Shown: positions 37,185 to 50,008, counted from the first letter of the stretch. The stretch is 64,000 bases of DNA from Laburnicola sp. R22_1 (GCA_014281115.1 JACONQ010000009.1:1054001-1118000); one strand, 5' to 3'. Notes: generated by a model not told the origin, from the letters alone. A program made the numbers and translations.

Positions 37185-38997
37185 TAGAACTTAGGCTTAG
37201 CGCTTTGTAAAGCGCGTACCTAAGCTTAAAATAGCTTTTAATTAAGCGAAGGACCAATAGAGAATATAATAGGAAAACCTAGAGGTTATAAACGCGTGGT
37301 TTTAGCTAGTAGAGGACACAAAAGCTAAGTATAGAGTGCAGAATAAAGATATCTATAACTTTAATAAAATAGGCTTCTAAATAGAAGTTATTAGCTTAAT
37401 AAAGGTTATAACTAGTTTAGAAAAACGTTCTTAATCTATGCTTATTTAGCCAGGCAACTATAAGTAGGTTATAGTGATTTAGAGTATTTACACTGCTAGG
37501 TATACTACTCTACCCTTTATTATCTATAAAGGGCGAGTCCACATCTTAGCGTAGTATAAGAAGACTAGTATCCCCCGCAATTAAAAGCTCTTAGTCTCTA
37601 AGACTAGCTAGACTAATAGCAAGCTTAGAGTTGTATAGTTAAAGTACTTTAACGCGTATACAAGGCCGCGTATAGTAGAGTTATAGAGGTTACTTATTCT
37701 AGACAGCTATAAGAGCCACCACTCCTAGGATTTTAAGGATTATTGCCTAGAATAAAAGATCCTAACACTTTATATGCTAGCGTACTTATCTTATATCCTC
37801 TAGCCGCTTAATATAGTCTAATTCGCGCTACTAAAGCTAAAGTACTCCTAGCGCGTGTAGGACTTAGCGCGCTAATACGTCTTTTATATTAACAAAGAGG
37901 GCTTTCTACTAGTCTTTTACAATATTTTTTTAATATGTTTACACTAGAAAACTATAAGAAAGCCTTTAAGGCCTCTAGGCTTATTTCTTTAGATGTGTTA
38001 GTAGTGGTAAATCGCCTTAATGTGCGTATTCACACTCCACCTTAGGGTACCCTACTAGATACACTATGGCAAGCCAGGACCCTAAGTAATACCCTTAAGT
38101 TTAGATTCTAGTTAAAGCTTATATACAACTCTTTTATTTAGTCTCTACCTAATACTAAATTAAGCTACTCATAGCTTATAAAAGGTGCTAAACTTATACT
38201 CTACTATAGTGTACTTTAAGAGACCTACATTAAGGAACTTAAAAAGCAAATTAAGGTTTTAATAAAGCAAAAAACGCGTAAAAGAAAGCGCATTTAGAAA
38301 GGTAGAACGCTAGGCTTTGCTTAGGGAGTAGATTTAGGAGTAGAAAGCCCTTCTATTAGGGTGAAGTTATTAAAAAGGACGCGAGGTAGTAGTAAGGGAG
38401 AGGCAGGTCCCTTAACACAACGCCGCTATAGGAGGTGCGGAGAGCCTAGGCACAACGCAAGGACCTATTAGATAGATAAAGAGATAGAGGAGGAGTTAGA
38501 TATTACCCTTAGTAGCTTATTTTTAAATAGTGTTAATAGTAAATTAGAGTGATTTTATTATAGGCTACTATAAGACCAAAAATAACGGGTTAACTTTATC
38601 TTATAATAGTATGCACTTAGTGACTAAAAATTAGATAAAGTACTACTTAAGATATAGTATGCTTTATTACGAATTATAATAAGTATACTATATATTGCCT
38701 ACGTATAGTATAGTAGATAATATATTGTATATTATAGGGAGTCTTGTTATAAGTTTGTACTGCTAAGAAAGACTTCTTAGCTTTGCGCGGCTATAGTAGC
38801 CGCGCAAAGAGGCTGCATAATATAAAAAGTAGATTAAATAGTAACTTAGTATATTGTAAGTTATAGTAGGTTATTATAAGTCACTATAAAGTAACGTTGG
38901 TAGTGTTCTATAATAAGTTATAAGGGACCTCGAAGTTGCTAAGAAAAACTGTCCGGCAAACTAATCTGTCCGGGCTACTAATAGAATATATTATAAT
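37185..38997 (+). mobile_element. pogo-like fragment: transposase core, C-terminus and 3' end
   Basis: The plus strand continues the transposase without its N-terminus: ENLEVINAWF (about 37,282), DTKAKYRVQNKDIYNFN with the first catalytic block (37,317-37,365), the PFIIYKGRVHIL-like block (about 37,510), LILDSYKSHHS with an intact Asp (about 37,700) and a C-terminal half to about 38,540, ending at the terminal repeat near 38,997. The core Asp of LILD is retained, unlike in copies A and B, but stops occur elsewhere. Confidence 0.7.
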
Positions 38998-41900
38998 AGA
39001 TTACTAATAAATTAGAAGATAATTAGACTAAGCTTAAAAGTTTAAATAACTTAAGGCTAGTTATAAAGTATTAGAATAACAGTTTATAACAAAGTTTGAA
39101 TAAGTTAAAGTATTAAAGAGTTGTATATTATTATATAAGAACTTCCTTAAGATAGTAGAATAAGATAATATCTAGCTATAGGCACATTATAAGTTATTAA
39201 AGAAGGACTTTATTTCTCTTAGCAGGTCTAAGATCCCTACTGCCTATTATATAGCTCTATAATAATAACTTAGGGAGCTCTAAGGTTAACTACTAGATAA
39301 CTATATCCTATGTGTTAACTATTAAGACGTAGAGAACTGCGTCTTATAAATAACTAAAGCAGAGCACGCGATTTAATAGAAATTAAATATAGCTTATATC
39401 TCTGTTAATAAGCTTAGGGATAGTTGTCTATATATATTATTCTATAGAGTTAACCTTATAATACTTAATAGTTTAGAGATTCTAATTAGTCTATCCCCTC
39501 TATTAAGTAACTCCCTAATATTAAAGTTTGCTATACTCTAGTAAATAATCTATTACTTAACTATATATATCCTTCTTTTACTCTAAATACATAATATAAC
39601 CTATATACTATAAGCTATATAAGTTACATGTAATAATAGACTTATTTGCTACTATTCTATAAAGTAATTCTATTATCTAGACTTATAGCCGATCTCTAAT
39701 ACTTACGCATTTAAATACCTAAGGTAGATCCTTTTACCAGCAAAGATAAGAATAAGAATAACTATAAACGCTAGCATATTATATTAATAAATAAGCTATA
39801 AACTCTACCTAATAAGTAGTTATGCATTATGTATTTGCAAAGCTAACTTAAAGAATATGCTTAGACTCTTATATATCTATACTTTAAAACTGCTGTAACT
39901 ATTACTAATATACTTAATTATCTTAATAAAAACTACCTATCTAAGAATAAGCTATTAGATGCGCAGAAGAAGATTATAGGCAATACTTTAGTATAGGGCC
40001 CTAGGAAAACCCTTATAAACTAGCACGCGCGATTTATAGCTATTATTAACTATCTTAATATACCTAACTACCTACTAATAAATTATACCTATTAACCTAT
40101 ATATACTCGCGTTATCTACGCTACTAATATATTATCTATTCCTAGTAAGTCCTTTGCCTCCTATATAGAACGCGCGCTGTATATAAAACATCTTAATTGC
40201 GAATCTATAATAGACTATTTAGGAAACCCCTTAACTATAGCATCTAATAACTTAAAAGCTTATATAATAATAACTAGATCTAATACCACTACGCGCACTA
40301 CTTTATTTGCCCTATATATAAATAAGTTTACTAGGTGTAATAACTATAGACGTATATTACGTAAACTAAATCTACTAGCTAAGGCTAATGCCTACTTTAA
40401 GTATAGTGCTATAGAATATTAAGTAATAGATATAACTACGTCGCATTGTTTATTTAGTGTTGATCACTCTTTTTAACCCCCTTTTTTTTTATTTAAGCCT
40501 GCGTAGGTTGGGATAGAAAGGCCGCTCTAGTTTAGCACCTAAAAATATAGTCTACTTCTAGTCTCCTCCGCTAATATAATAACAGTTTATAAGGATAGTT
40601 TATAAACTACGCACTTACTCTCTAATATTTATAAGTGCTCTAACGCCTACTAAATTTACTTAAAGTGTGTATAGACAACTAACTCTTACTTTATTATTAC
40701 TATGATTAGTAATTACACTATATTTGTGTGCTACTACGCGGCACACTTATATAATGCGCTTACTAGCTTACTATCTAACACTATAACTATAAGAATCTAA
40801 TGTATCTATGCAACACTCTCCTTCCCTAGCAACTTATTAATAAATACCTTTATTTTCTCTTTTCTAATCTTGCCCTTCTCTAAGGTTATTACTACCTTTC
40901 TAACTAGTAGTAATATAAAAAACTATAGTAGGAACTCTATACATCTATTATTGCGCCTATAGTTACTAATCTAATGCTAGCCTAACTAGTACACTAGGAT
41001 TGCCTTATATAGGGTAAGGTATACCTTTTACTTCCTATTAATAATACTCTAGATAGAGTAGTATTCTAGTGTAGACCTAGTAATATTAATAAGCAGATAG
41101 ATCTTTAAAGCGTACTTTTAGGCGGTGTTAACAGTAGCATTAGTATTAGCACTAGGGCCTAGAAAGATAGTAGGAAATAGAGCGATAGTAGAAGTCTCTT
41201 TAAGGTTAACTTTAATATAAAGATAGAGTATTAGTATATCTATAGTGTATAAGCTTCTACTTAGTATATATCTTATAAGTAGCACAAACCTACTAATATA
41301 ATAGCTATTACTTTTAGTAATCTTTAGAGATAATAGTAGAGGAAGATAATAGTTACAGTATTATACTAGTTACAGTGCTAGCGCTATCTTATATCTTTCT
41401 TCCCTCTGCTCTAAACTATAGTATAGCGATATAGCCTTCTGCATAGTTTTGTATATGAATTTCTTTTGTTAGAGTAGGCGCGCTAAGCCTGCTAAGCTTA
41501 CTTAGCTGGCTTATAACGCGCTAACCCTTTTTATTAACACTATCTTAAAACGCTTTTCTATGTATATAATAGTAGGAGGAATATCTACTATTATTATAAT
41601 ATTTTTATTAGAAACCCCTTAGTCGCAAAAAAAAAACTATAGACATAACTACTAACGATTGTAATAACGCTATAACTTTAGTAAAAGATATTAAGTACCT
41701 TTATATTATCCTTTTAGGCCCTATTAATTATAAAGACGCGCAGTATATTTATACTATTTAGACAAATTCTAACTAATTATATAGAATATATAGATATAAC
41801 AGCCTACGCAATAGATTACCTAAGCCTAAGAATAATGCTAGTAATAATAAAGAAGGTGTGCGTTATAGCTAGAATTATAAGAATAAAGATAAGTTATATT

Positions 41901-42380
41901 TTTAATAGCTCCTAAGCGAAATTGCGCAAGGGAGCGATAGTAGCAGCATATATAGAAGAATCTCGCAGCAATATAACAAAAAATAGATAAGTTTAAGTTA
42001 AATAATAAGCTTAGCATTTGCTAATAGCGTATATAATAGATTTCTACTATTGCTATTAATATAGAACCTTAGTTAAACAAAGTTAAATAATTATAGTTTA
42101 TATATCTTATTAAACTTGCAGTACCTTATAAATAGGCTAAGGCATAATAACTTACTAATATAGGAGCTAGCGTATACTTTATTAGTCCCGCCTATATTAC
42201 TTTAACCTCTATATTATCTCTATAGCCTAACTCCAATCCCCTAGCTTTATGCTTTATGCCCTTGCTATAATAGCGCTAGAAGATAGTTGTTAGGCGAGTT
42301 AGCTCTATAGGGTATAGCGTAGTAGTTATTATTTATTAATTATTATTTATATTTAGAACTTCTAGGGCGGCCTCTTTAAA
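38998..42380 (+). pseudogene. Retroelement gag-like remnant (plus strand), interrupted by F2-b
   Basis: The plus strand from about 39,780 to 40,439, continuing at 41,653, translates with stops into a hydrophilic protein (LLDAQKKIIGNTLV, then IYTRVIYATNILSIPSKSF and a downstream SYIERALYIKHLNCES). Its rhythm resembles a retrotransposon gag, but no zinc knuckle or pol motif is clear. The call rests on context and overall pattern. Confidence 0.35.
40440..41639 (+). mobile_element. F2 element, copy b (1.2 kb)
   Basis: Begins GTCGCATTGTTTATTTAGTG and ends 'agtcgcaaaaaaaaaacta', with the AGCAG-type hairpin region near 41,571. A 12-bp duplication with one transition (40,428-40,439; 41,641-41,652). 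The minus strand carries the same unknown ORF as copy a, more heavily broken. Confidence 0.8.
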
Positions 42381-42382
42381 TA

Positions 42383-42850
42383 GACCTTAGCGTAGTATAA
42401 TAACTACCTAGTACAACTAGTAATTAATAAACTAGTACACCCTTACTAACTTATAGTAAATAGAAAAGTATAAAAGTAGTCTCTTAAATAAACCTTAGTA
42501 TAGTGTAATAACTACCTAGTATAACTAGTAACTAATAAACTAATATACTCTTACTAACTTATAGTAGGTAGAGAAGTATAGAAGCAGTCTCTTAAATAGA
42601 CCTTAGCGTAGTGTAATAACTATCTAGCATAACTAGTAACTAATAAACTAATACACTCTTACTAACTTATAGTAGGCAAATAAGTTATATTAGTAATTTT
42701 ATAGACCTTAGATAGTATAATAACTACCTAATATAACTAGTAACTAATCTAATACACCTTTACCTACTTATAGTAGGCAAAGGAGTTATATTAGCAGTTT
42801 TATAGACCTTAGGTAATTGTCTAGCATAACTAGTAACTAATAAGGTAAAA
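42383..42850 (+). repeat. Tandem repeat, about 5 units of 101-108 bp
   Basis: Units begin with 'ccttag' at 42,385, 42,493, 42,601, 42,706 and 42,807. The first three are exactly 108 bp apart; the last two are shorter. Units differ mainly by transitions. Confidence 0.9.
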
Positions 42851-43229
42851 CTTCTACTAATTTAACTACCTATAGATAGTGGCTTAAGAGAGGAGTAGAT
42901 ATTATATTGCTGTCTATAGCTAAATAAAAAGGTTAATCTTAAAATAATATAAGGGCGGTATACAGTCTTATAGAGCTAACCTATTAGGGATAGCTAGAAT
43001 AGTTAAAAGAGCTAGTTAAATTAATACTATTCTAAGATAGTAATAAGAAAGGGATATAAGGAGCCCTTTCGTATATAGAGGGCAGCATAGATCATAGGCC
43101 TACACTAGCTACACACTAATACTAACTAGAAAAGGCGTCTTTAGAAAGGTAAAAGGCGCAGATAGGGGGAAATAGGATGTAAAAGAAAGGTAATAGGGTG
43201 TGCTTAGTAGAGAGACTGGTATAGGACAA
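42851..43229. other. AT-rich interval without recognisable gene
   Basis: Follows the tandem array. Contains a relatively G-rich stretch at about 43,120-43,230 that could be the junction of the next retroelement. Nothing else supported. Confidence 0.4.
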
Positions 43230-44806
43230 TTATAACTACTAATATTAGGGTTTTGTATTTAAGATTACGTTAGTTAATAAGGCAACTAATTTTGTCTATA
43301 TAGGACATCTATAATAGCTAGAGTTGCCTACTTATATAGTCTCTAACAATTTTAATTTCTAGAAACTACTAAAGATTATTACCTCTAATAAGAGTAAACT
43401 TTATACTTATCTTTTCTATTACTATATTAGTAGCGTATTTCTAATCTCTTAAATAGATAATAATAAGGTTATCTATAGAAAAGAAAATAATAATACTATC
43501 TTTAATTATATAGTAAGGTTTATATAGGACTATAGTAAAACTAAAATTCTTAAAAGCACTAGTAAATTCTCTCTACTATAGTAGTAGTAAGTTTTAAGGA
43601 CTATATAGTGCCTTATACAACTATAAAATAGTATCTAATTAGGTATAACCTTATAGCATTCTAATATAAAGTTCTCTGTCTAGTTTTGCATAGACAAAGG
43701 TATTAGTAATATTATACTAGCTAAGTTTTAGATTGTACTAAGCTGCTATAAATATAAGTAGGCAAAATAATTATTCTATAAGAGTTGCAGTGTAGGTATT
43801 CTAAGTAGTAAGGCAGTATTATTAATCTCTACGCACTACTAATCTAGTCTTATACTTTTAAAATTAATAGTGTTTATTAAGTTGATAGGTATATACCTAT
43901 ATATAGTTAAGAATTTAGTAGCTACATAATCGCACTAGGGCAGTAGGCATCTTACTCTGAGACCTTATTTCTTTATAGCTTTATAGGTGTAATTGCTTAG
44001 CATCCTTTTATATATTAAATAGTAGGTAATTATTCAACTATATTCTATAAAATAAAGGTTTTAGTATTTAACTTTAATAGGATTTCTTTCCTACTATAAG
44101 TATATAGTTAAATTGCGCCTTATTAAGTAGCTTCCTCTTATATTTGCCTCTACCTCCTACCTATATTTTAGCTAGAAAAGCAGCTGCCTATAGTATAGCG
44201 CGTTAATTTAGCTATAGTAATCTAATAGAAAATTATTTATATTAATTGTGTTTAAGACTTACTATTAATTAGGTAAGCAGTGCTATAAGCAGAGATATTG
44301 CTAGTAGTGTTAGGTAGATATAATTAATCTTCCTTCCTTAATAGTACTCTAGAGTTTATTATTATCCTTATAAGAGTTAGTAATTAACTTATCCTTATAT
44401 AAAGACTTAGTGTTTTTATATTATAGTAGTAAGGGTAATAGCTCTACTAATTAGGTCTATGCAGCAATCTCTTTATAAGTAATATACATAAGGTTATTTA
44501 ATAGGTCTTTTTCTTTATCTAAAAATACTAGTTTTTTATTAAAAATAATAACTTAGGTACTAATAACTTTCCTAAGTAGAAGTATCTATAGCCTCTAGAT
44601 GTTTATTAATTAGTAGCCTACTAGGTATCTAATCTATGCTTTTAAATCTAACCTTTAGAGCTTACTTTTGCTGTGTTTTATATTATTAGTTATAGTAAAG
44701 GCTTTATAGCTATAGGCCCTAAGGTAAGCCTAGTTTAGTTTCTTTAATTAAGTAATAATGCTATTTAAAAAGTAACTATTGTAAAGAATACTTTATATAG
44801 TAATTA

Positions 44807-45970
44807 TGGTCGCATTGTTTATTTAGTGTTAATCACCTTTTTTAATATATTTTTTAATTTAAGCCTGCGTAGGTTGGGATAGAAAGGCCGCTCTAGTATA
44901 GCGCCTAAAAATATAGTCTACTAGTCTTTACTAACGTAATAATAGTTTATAAGAACAGTTTATAAACTGCGCACTTGCTCCCTAATTATTTATAAGCGCT
45001 CTAACACCTATTAATTTACTTAAAGCGTGTATAGTAAACTAAGCTCTATTGTTACTATTATTAGTAATTGCGCTATATTTGCGCGCCGCTATGCGGCATA
45101 CTTATATAATATGCTTACTATCTAATGCTATAACAATTGTAAGGATCTAGCGCATTTATATAACGCTCTCCTCTTCTAGCAACTTATTAACAAATACATT
45201 TATCTTCTCTTTCCTCTTATTGTCCTTCTCTAAGGTTATTGCTGCCTTCCTAACTAGCAGCAATATAAGAAACTATAGTGGCAACTCTGCGCGTCTATTA
45301 TGGCGCCTATAGTCACTAATCTATTGCCAGCCTAACTAGTACACTAGGACTGCCTTGTATAGGCTAAAGTATACCTTTTTCTGCTTTAACCTATTAACAA
45401 TCTTCTAGATAGAGCGGTACTCTAGTATGGGCCTAATAACTTTAAGTAGATAGATTAGAGCGTACTTTTGGGCAGCGTTAATCGCGATTTTGGCATTAGG
45501 GCTTAGGAGAATAGTAGAAAATAGAGCGATAGTAGATTCCTTATTAAGGTTAATCTTAATATAGAGATAGAGTGTTAGTGTACCTATAGTATGTGTAAGC
45601 TCTTTATCTAGTATGTATCTTATAAGTAGCATACAAAGCTGCTAATATAATAGCTATTACTAGCAATCTTTAGGGATAATAGCGGAGGAGATAATAGTTG
45701 CAATGTTATAACGCTAGCGCTATCTTATACCTCCTCTACTCTAAACTATAGTATAGCGATGTAGTCTTACGTATAGTTTTGTATATAAATTTTTTTTTAG
45801 TTAGAGTAGGCACGCTAAGCCTACTAAGCCTACTTAGCTCGCTTGTAACGTGCTAACCCCTTTTTATTAATACTACCTCAAAACACTTTTCTATATTAAT
45901 AATAGTAGGAGGGGTAACTGCTATTATTATAATATTTTTATTAGAAACTCCTTAGTCGCAAAAAAAACCA
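44807..45970 (+). mobile_element. F2 element, copy a (1,164 bp, best preserved)
   Basis: Ends are TGGTCGCATTG and 'agtcgcaaaaaaaacca', so the outermost four bases are inverted (TGGT/ACCA). A perfect 11-bp duplication (44,796-44,806; 45,971-45,981). The intact target is visible in copia-1 near 15,447. It holds the conserved unknown ORF on the minus strand and a hairpin AGTAG/CTGCT near 45,905-45,920. Confidence 0.85.
45050..45720 (-). pseudogene. Unknown conserved ORF of F2
   Basis: The minus-strand frame is open at 45,632-45,405 (LTHTIGTLTLYLYIKINLN, then TIALFSTILLSPNAKIAINA) and continues in the same frame through scattered TAG/TAA codons to a basic C-terminal part (KAAITLEKDNKRKEKINVF, then VNKLLEEESVI). 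Restored roughly, it would be about 200-220 residues. Every break is TAG or TAA at a position where Gln or Trp is plausible, which argues for a former coding frame. The same reading exists in F2-b and F2-d. I do not recognise the family. It could be the element's own protein or a captured host gene. Confidence 0.45.
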
Positions 45971-46017
45971 TATAGTAATTACTATTAATTAGCGTAGTTT
46001 AGAGTTTAATTATGTAG

Positions 46018-46140
46018 ATATCTAGCTGCTTATATAATATCTAGCTGCTTATATAATATCTAGCTGCTTATATAATATCTAGCTGCTTATATAATATCTA
46101 GCTGCTTATATAATATCTAGCTGCTTATATAATATCTAGC
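46018..46140 (+). repeat. 19-bp tandem repeat, about 6.5 copies
   Basis: The unit TATCTAGCTGCTTATATAA repeats with exact 19-bp spacing from 46,019. Copia-1 has a single related unit at about 15,484, so the array expanded within the copia-3 integrase region after RIP had already changed it. Confidence 0.97.
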
Positions 46141-46364
46141 TATAGTGTTTAAGAAAGGTTAGTATTAAGTTATATTGCATAACTCTTCTCCTTAATTATA
46201 CCCTCTAAGCGTTTAGCTCCTCTATTTTAAGCTTAGATATTAGGTGCTAAAGGCTTAATAATAATAACTTTACTAATATACTATCTATATACATTTTACT
46301 TAACTAAGAAGATCTTATTATCTAATTTAATAACTTTAACTATTACCTTAAACTATACTTTTAT

Positions 46365-46467
46365 GTGTGTAGCATTATACTAACTATCTAAGAGTAGTAC
46401 AAAAAAGGCTTTTATCTTAAATAACATGACAAAAAAAGCAGAGCCCTCTGCTTAGTAACTAAAAAGG
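46365..46467 (-). mobile_element. F3 short element, copy d (103 bp)
   Basis: A 10-bp duplication with one mismatch (46,355-46,364; 46,468-46,477). Copia-1 shows the uninterrupted site near 15,727. Confidence 0.8.
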
Positions 46468-47470
46468 ATACGTTTATAAATAGTACAAATTTCTTTAGTA
46501 GTTTAATAATTATTTATACTAGTTAGTTGTCCTTAAAGTAGAAATTCTAAGCTATGCCTAAGAATTAATTAGTAATAAGTATTTAGCTTTTCTTCTTAGT
46601 AGAGTTCTTATCTTTAAAGTTGTAAAAGTCTATAGCAACTCTCTTACTAGGACTGTTATTAATTTATTTAGTCTATTATCTAATTTATTGCTTAAGCTTT
46701 AATTTACTATAAGAATTGCATTAGACTATAGTTAGTCTTTTAAGGCACACCTCCTTATAGTAATTTACTATATATTCTAGCGCCTAAGGACCTAGGTAGC
46801 CTAGTTATTTATACTATAGAATAGCGTCCGCTTTTTACGCTTATAATATAGTGCGCGTAGTAATCTTATGTATAGCGTATATACAATTAGATATAATATA
46901 ATTTAGTATTAGTGTTGCTCTAAACTCTAGTACCTATTAATTATATATTTTTTAAAGTTTAGTAAGGATTATATTATCCCTTTTCTTAATTATTATTAAA
47001 TCTACTAGGATGTTCTACTAGAGGCCTTGCCTATAAAGTAATTAGAAGGATACTAAGTTGCATAGTAAATTAGAGTAGTAGGTAATATTATTTAGCCTTA
47101 TTATCTTATTTTCTTATATACTTTTAATATGTAGATAATCATTTTTATATTTTCTAATTTATACATATATTAAGCCTGCCTATATAAAATTCTCTAGCGA
47201 TAGTAGTTATAGCATAATAAAACAATTAATATTATTAAAAATATAGTAAGTTGTGCTAGAATTAAGAATTGCAAAGTAATATAGTAGGTATATACTTAGA
47301 TCTAAGTAGTAGGAGGTGGTATTAAAGCTTTCTAAGAGGATAGTAATTTATTTATTATCTAGTTATTTATTATTAGCAACTTTAGTAATTTAAGTTAGAG
47401 TAGAAGTGCTTAATTATTTAATTCTTAGTATCTATAATCTTAGATGCTTTACAGATCTTATACTTTTTAT

Positions 47471-47595
47471 ATAGCGTTATATTAACTATCCAGAGGTAGC
47501 ACGACAAAGGCTTTTATCTCAAATAATATAACAAAAAAAGCAGAGCCCCCTGCTTAGTAATTAAAAAGAGCGTAAAAAAGGTGGTGATCACAAAA
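47471..47595 (-). mobile_element. F3 short element, copy e (125 bp)
   Basis: A perfect 11-bp duplication (47,460-47,470; 47,596-47,606). Hairpin and terminal block as in other copies. Inserted in copia-3. Confidence 0.85.
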
Positions 47596-48802
47596 ATACT
47601 TTTTATAAGCGCTAGATTATCCTCTATCTTAAATTTTATTAGGGTAACTATTACTAGCTTTAATTAAAACTATTTAGGTTATTTCTTAGGAAAAGCGTAA
47701 AAGTAGTCTTTTAGATTAGAGCGTTGTTTATAAGTAAGATACTTAAGGTTTAATCTTTCTTAGCTACTAACTACTATTAGCTTATTATCTATCATATCGG
47801 AGTGCTTAGATTTAGCTTTAGAGCTAGCTTTTTTAGCGCGTAATCTGCCTTGCTTAAGTAGTACTACTTTATCTATAGGATAGGTATCCCTATTTATAGT
47901 CTAGGTAGTTACACTACTATTAGTAAGAGAAAATTTTATAATAGTAAAAGCGCCCTTTTATTTGTCCTTAATTAGGTGTTGCATTACTATATATTTTTAG
48001 AAATGTTTTACTATTTCTTTTCTTCTAATAGTATAATTCTTACTCCTATTTTAATAGAAGGTTATAATCTAAACTAGTGTAATATTAAATACTGCCTTTA
48101 TAAAATCCTTCTTAACTAATTTAGGCTTTTAGAGCTCTAGGACTTTGTTAAACTTAGCTTCTATAGCTATATAATTATACTTAGCAAGCTAGGTTGCCTA
48201 TAATTTAGTAGTCCTTATTAGCTTAAGGGCATTTTAATACCTAGCCCTTACTTATTATTCTTTGTTATTTTAGTTAACCCTAACTATAATTATAAGATTC
48301 TTAATTTATTATCTAATTAATTAACCTAGTATGTAGTAATTAGTCTATAAGTATACTAAGGTTGTTAATTATATAAGGGTAACTAGTTTGTTTAGATATA
48401 CCTTCTTATTATAGTATATGCAATTAAGTATCTTAAAGGTTTTAAGTTAATTCTTATAGTAGTTTATATTCTTATTATAACCTTTTAGACTAATTTGTAA
48501 TAGCTGCAATAGTAGTGTTAGATATTTATTAGGGTTAGTTAGGTGTGCGTTAGTAAACACACTATTTAGTTAATAGAAACTAACGTCTAGTACTATTAGC
48601 ATAATTAGTTTAATTATAGGTTTAATAGATAGGGCTAGGTTAATAAGATCTTAGACCTCTAGTAATTAGGCTTAGGCTTTAATTTGCCTTAGCTATAGTG
48701 TATAGTTTAAATAGTTAGTTAGAATTACTATAGAATTCCTAAGTATAAATAGAGATATAATATTAGGAAGAGAAATATTATAGACCTTTTAGTGTATAGT
48801 AT

Positions 48803-50008
48803 TAAACATCTTCGTTATGCGGAGATTCTAACTAAGGTTAAGTTCGCACTATATACAGAGAAAGGTAAAATAGAAGGCACTAAAACCTAGTACCTAGCAC
48901 ATAGTAGTAGTAATAAAATATACACAAAATAATAATAATTTTATTATTAACTTTTTTTATAGCAGCATTGTTAATAGTAGTTAATAGATAGTCTACTATC
49001 TAGTATAACTAAGTTACATATTATCTCTTAACTAGTAGACTATTAGAGAGCTGTAGTAGACTATAGAGTTGCAACTATAAGAGTAGTATAGGCAATAGAA
49101 TGCTTAACTATAGTTTAGTTATTACGTTTATAACCTAATAGTTATAGTGTAACTATAGTTTACTATACGCATAGCGTATAAAGTCTGCCTACTCTTATAA
49201 TATTAGCAATGCCTAGTATACTAAATCTTTATCTTTAATATATAACTACTACTACTATCTTTTAAATTTAGCTCTTTAGTTATTATATTTAGAAATATAA
49301 TAATATTCTAGTAGCCTAACTACACTACTTCTTCTATATAGGGTAGTATAGCTATAGTAAAGTTCTAAGAGTATATAGAGGATTAGCTAGGCAAAGTTAA
49401 GAATAATTCTTAAAGATTTAGCAATTATATATAGTAAGTAGAATTGTTAGAGAGGTCTCTTAATGTTAATATCTTTAACAATACCTAGCCTTAGCTATTT
49501 AGGCCCTATTAGCTAGTTCTATAACTCTAGATTCTAGAGTGCAAAGCACTCCTTTAGTACCTAGATAGAAGGTTAGGTTAGGCGTTTATACTATAATAAT
49601 AGGATAAAGTAGAGGCGTTACTAAAAAAGTTTAAAGATAAGAACTAGCAAAGCAAAGGTATAAGGCAACTGCTAAATAATAAGTAGTAGTTTCTTAGAGA
49701 CTATAGGAGTTTAAAAGTGCAGCTATAGTATAAGAAGCTTATAAATATAGTAGTAATTATCTAAAGTGCTATTAAGACAAAGGACTGCAACTAAGTAATA
49801 AGGGTAAGAGTAAGCGGTAGTAGTAAGGTTCTAGGAGAGCTAATTACAGCTTGCTAGTTGCAAGATAAGAGAGGGTTAATAAAATAGTTAGGTTAGTTAT
49901 TATTATAGTAAATATATTATTAAAGAAATTATTAATTACGTAATACAGTAGTTAGTTAAATAGCCAGTCTGGAATTACGTAACATTACGAATTAACTCTA
50001 GGAGAGAA
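48803..50008 (-). mobile_element. E1 element, copy e (1,206 bp, uninterrupted)
   Basis: E1 termini at both ends and a perfect 14-bp duplication (48,789-48,802; 50,009-50,022). It is inserted in an F4 repeat whose halves are at about 48,755-48,802 and 50,009-50,240. This is the reference copy showing the pre-insertion sites of pogo A and copia-1. No ORF or terminal inverted repeat. Confidence 0.88.

Larger units (their letters stand above)
43230..48320 (-). mobile_element. Ty1/copia relic, copia-3 (copia-1 type, badly decayed)
   Basis: Aligns in order with the inside of copia-1 (for example 43,245-43,310 with 13,870-13,935; 44,600-44,800 with 15,240-15,440; 46,200-46,330 with 15,590-15,710; 46,780-46,960 with 16,030-16,180) but at much lower identity and higher AT. 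LTRs were not found. It hosts F2-a, a 19-bp tandem array, and F3 copies d and e. Copia-1 gives the uninterrupted reference for each insertion. Confidence 0.8.

Noticed and set aside
42383..42850. CRISPR-like array
   Set aside because: Units are long, contiguous tandem repeats without spacers, in a fungal retroelement context.
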